From assembly GCA_003990745.1 (NCBI GenBank), contig RBNI01002966.1, positions 1 to 17,018 of the forward strand: a stretch of DNA of 17,018 nt. Direction: 5' to 3'. Numbering within the stretch: the first letter of the stretch is position 1; each line of letters opens with the position of its first letter. This DNA is from Jimgerdemannia flammicorona. Taxonomy: Eukaryota; Mucoromycota; Endogonomycetes; Endogonales; Endogonaceae. The notes below the pieces were generated by a model. That model was not told the origin of the DNA and ran no database searches. It saw only the letters and a program-made list of their open reading frames with translations. The translations under genes were made by a program, and so were the position numbers. Of the stretch, positions 16,832 to 17,018 are shown piece by piece.

Positions 16832-17018
16832 ATGGCGACCAACAGGCAATCTGAGGTGCGTACTGGGCAGGGTGGCCCAAGCACGTTCGAATGGCAGCAA
16901 GTGGGGAGAGGCCCAGGCCTGGGGGGAGGTATGAGGGGGCTGCTGGCGGGTGGGCGAGGAAGGGGAGGAGGAGGCGGTGGAGGACAGGGATCTGGGAGGG
17001 CTAGCTTTGCGGAGACGG
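16832..17018 (+). CDS. Gly/Arg-rich ORF of unknown origin, open at window end
   Basis: ATG at 16832 opens 62 codons running off the window: MATNRQSEVRTGQGGPSTFE, then a low-complexity part rich in Gly and Arg (RGRGGGGGGGQGSGR). I do not recognise it. The DNA is GC-rich with many CpG and CpA sites left, unlike the retrotransposon DNA on its left, so it has not been through the same mutation. It starts about 9 nt after element homology ends, and the preceding codons (AAG-AAG-GAG-ACC-AAC-AAC-AAC) are in frame with the original pol frame. It could be the start of a host gene, the gag of another element, or chance openness of a Gly-rich GC tract; the minus strand here is also fairly open. Confidence 0.3.
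   Translation, partial: MATNRQSEVRTGQGGPSTFEWQQVGRGPGLGGGMRGLLAGGRGRGGGGGGGQGSGRASFAET
16921..16965 (+). other. G-quadruplex-prone tract
   Basis: Five G runs (16921-16926, 16935-16939, 16948-16950, 16952-16954, 16962-16965), followed by a GGA/GGC purine repeat. The loops are up to 8 nt. It lies inside the Gly-rich ORF. Confidence 0.45.

Noticed and set aside
16886..16894. TTCGAATGG in the GC-rich tail, also found in pol of the complete element near 6963
   Set aside because: Nine matching bases with no collinear match on either side; most likely chance, not evidence that pol resumes after an insertion.

Overview
The window looks like repeat-rich chromosomal DNA from a filamentous fungus and is built almost entirely of three relatives of one Ty3/gypsy-type LTR retrotransposon family. 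The evidence is LTRs with TG...CA-type ends, a primer-binding-site-like tract, a polypurine tract, and degraded gag-protease-dUTPase-RT-RNase H-integrase reading frames. The copies differ mainly by transitions, many of them CpA to TpA (TpG to TpA), which create TAG/TAA/TGA stops. That resembles repeat-induced point mutation (RIP) of Pezizomycotina, so an ascomycete host is my best guess; the species cannot be named from this sequence.

Layout. 1-1364: LTR on the minus strand, cut by the left window edge; it carries the only fully open copy of a 272-codon ORF lying inside the LTR. 1365-1765: AT-rich spacer. 1766-10554: one complete element on the plus strand (LTR 1766-3307, gag-pol 3428 to about 8647, polypurine tract 9002-9011, LTR 9012-10554), probably flanked by a 4-bp ATAT duplication. 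10555-11651: AT-rich block without recognisable genes. 11652-16823: a third element on the plus strand (LTR 11652-13202, gag through RT), which breaks off inside pol. 16824-17018: GC-rich, CpG-containing DNA of different character, with a Gly/Arg-rich ORF open to the window end and a G-quadruplex-like tract.

How it works together. The pol order is protease, a Cys/His-containing charged linker, a five-motif dUTPase, RT, RNase H, integrase with a GPY/F-like tail. The roughly 1.54-kb LTR is unusually gene-like. It has a first TATA box (TATAAAAG) exactly 87 nt before the ATG of the LTR ORF in all four copies, then the ORF, then 35-bp tandem repeats, then a second TATA box (TATAAATA) and AATAAA near the LTR 3' end. 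I infer two transcription units: one for the LTR ORF and one for gag-pol. Every gag-pol copy here is broken; only the LTR ORF of 303-1121 is intact.
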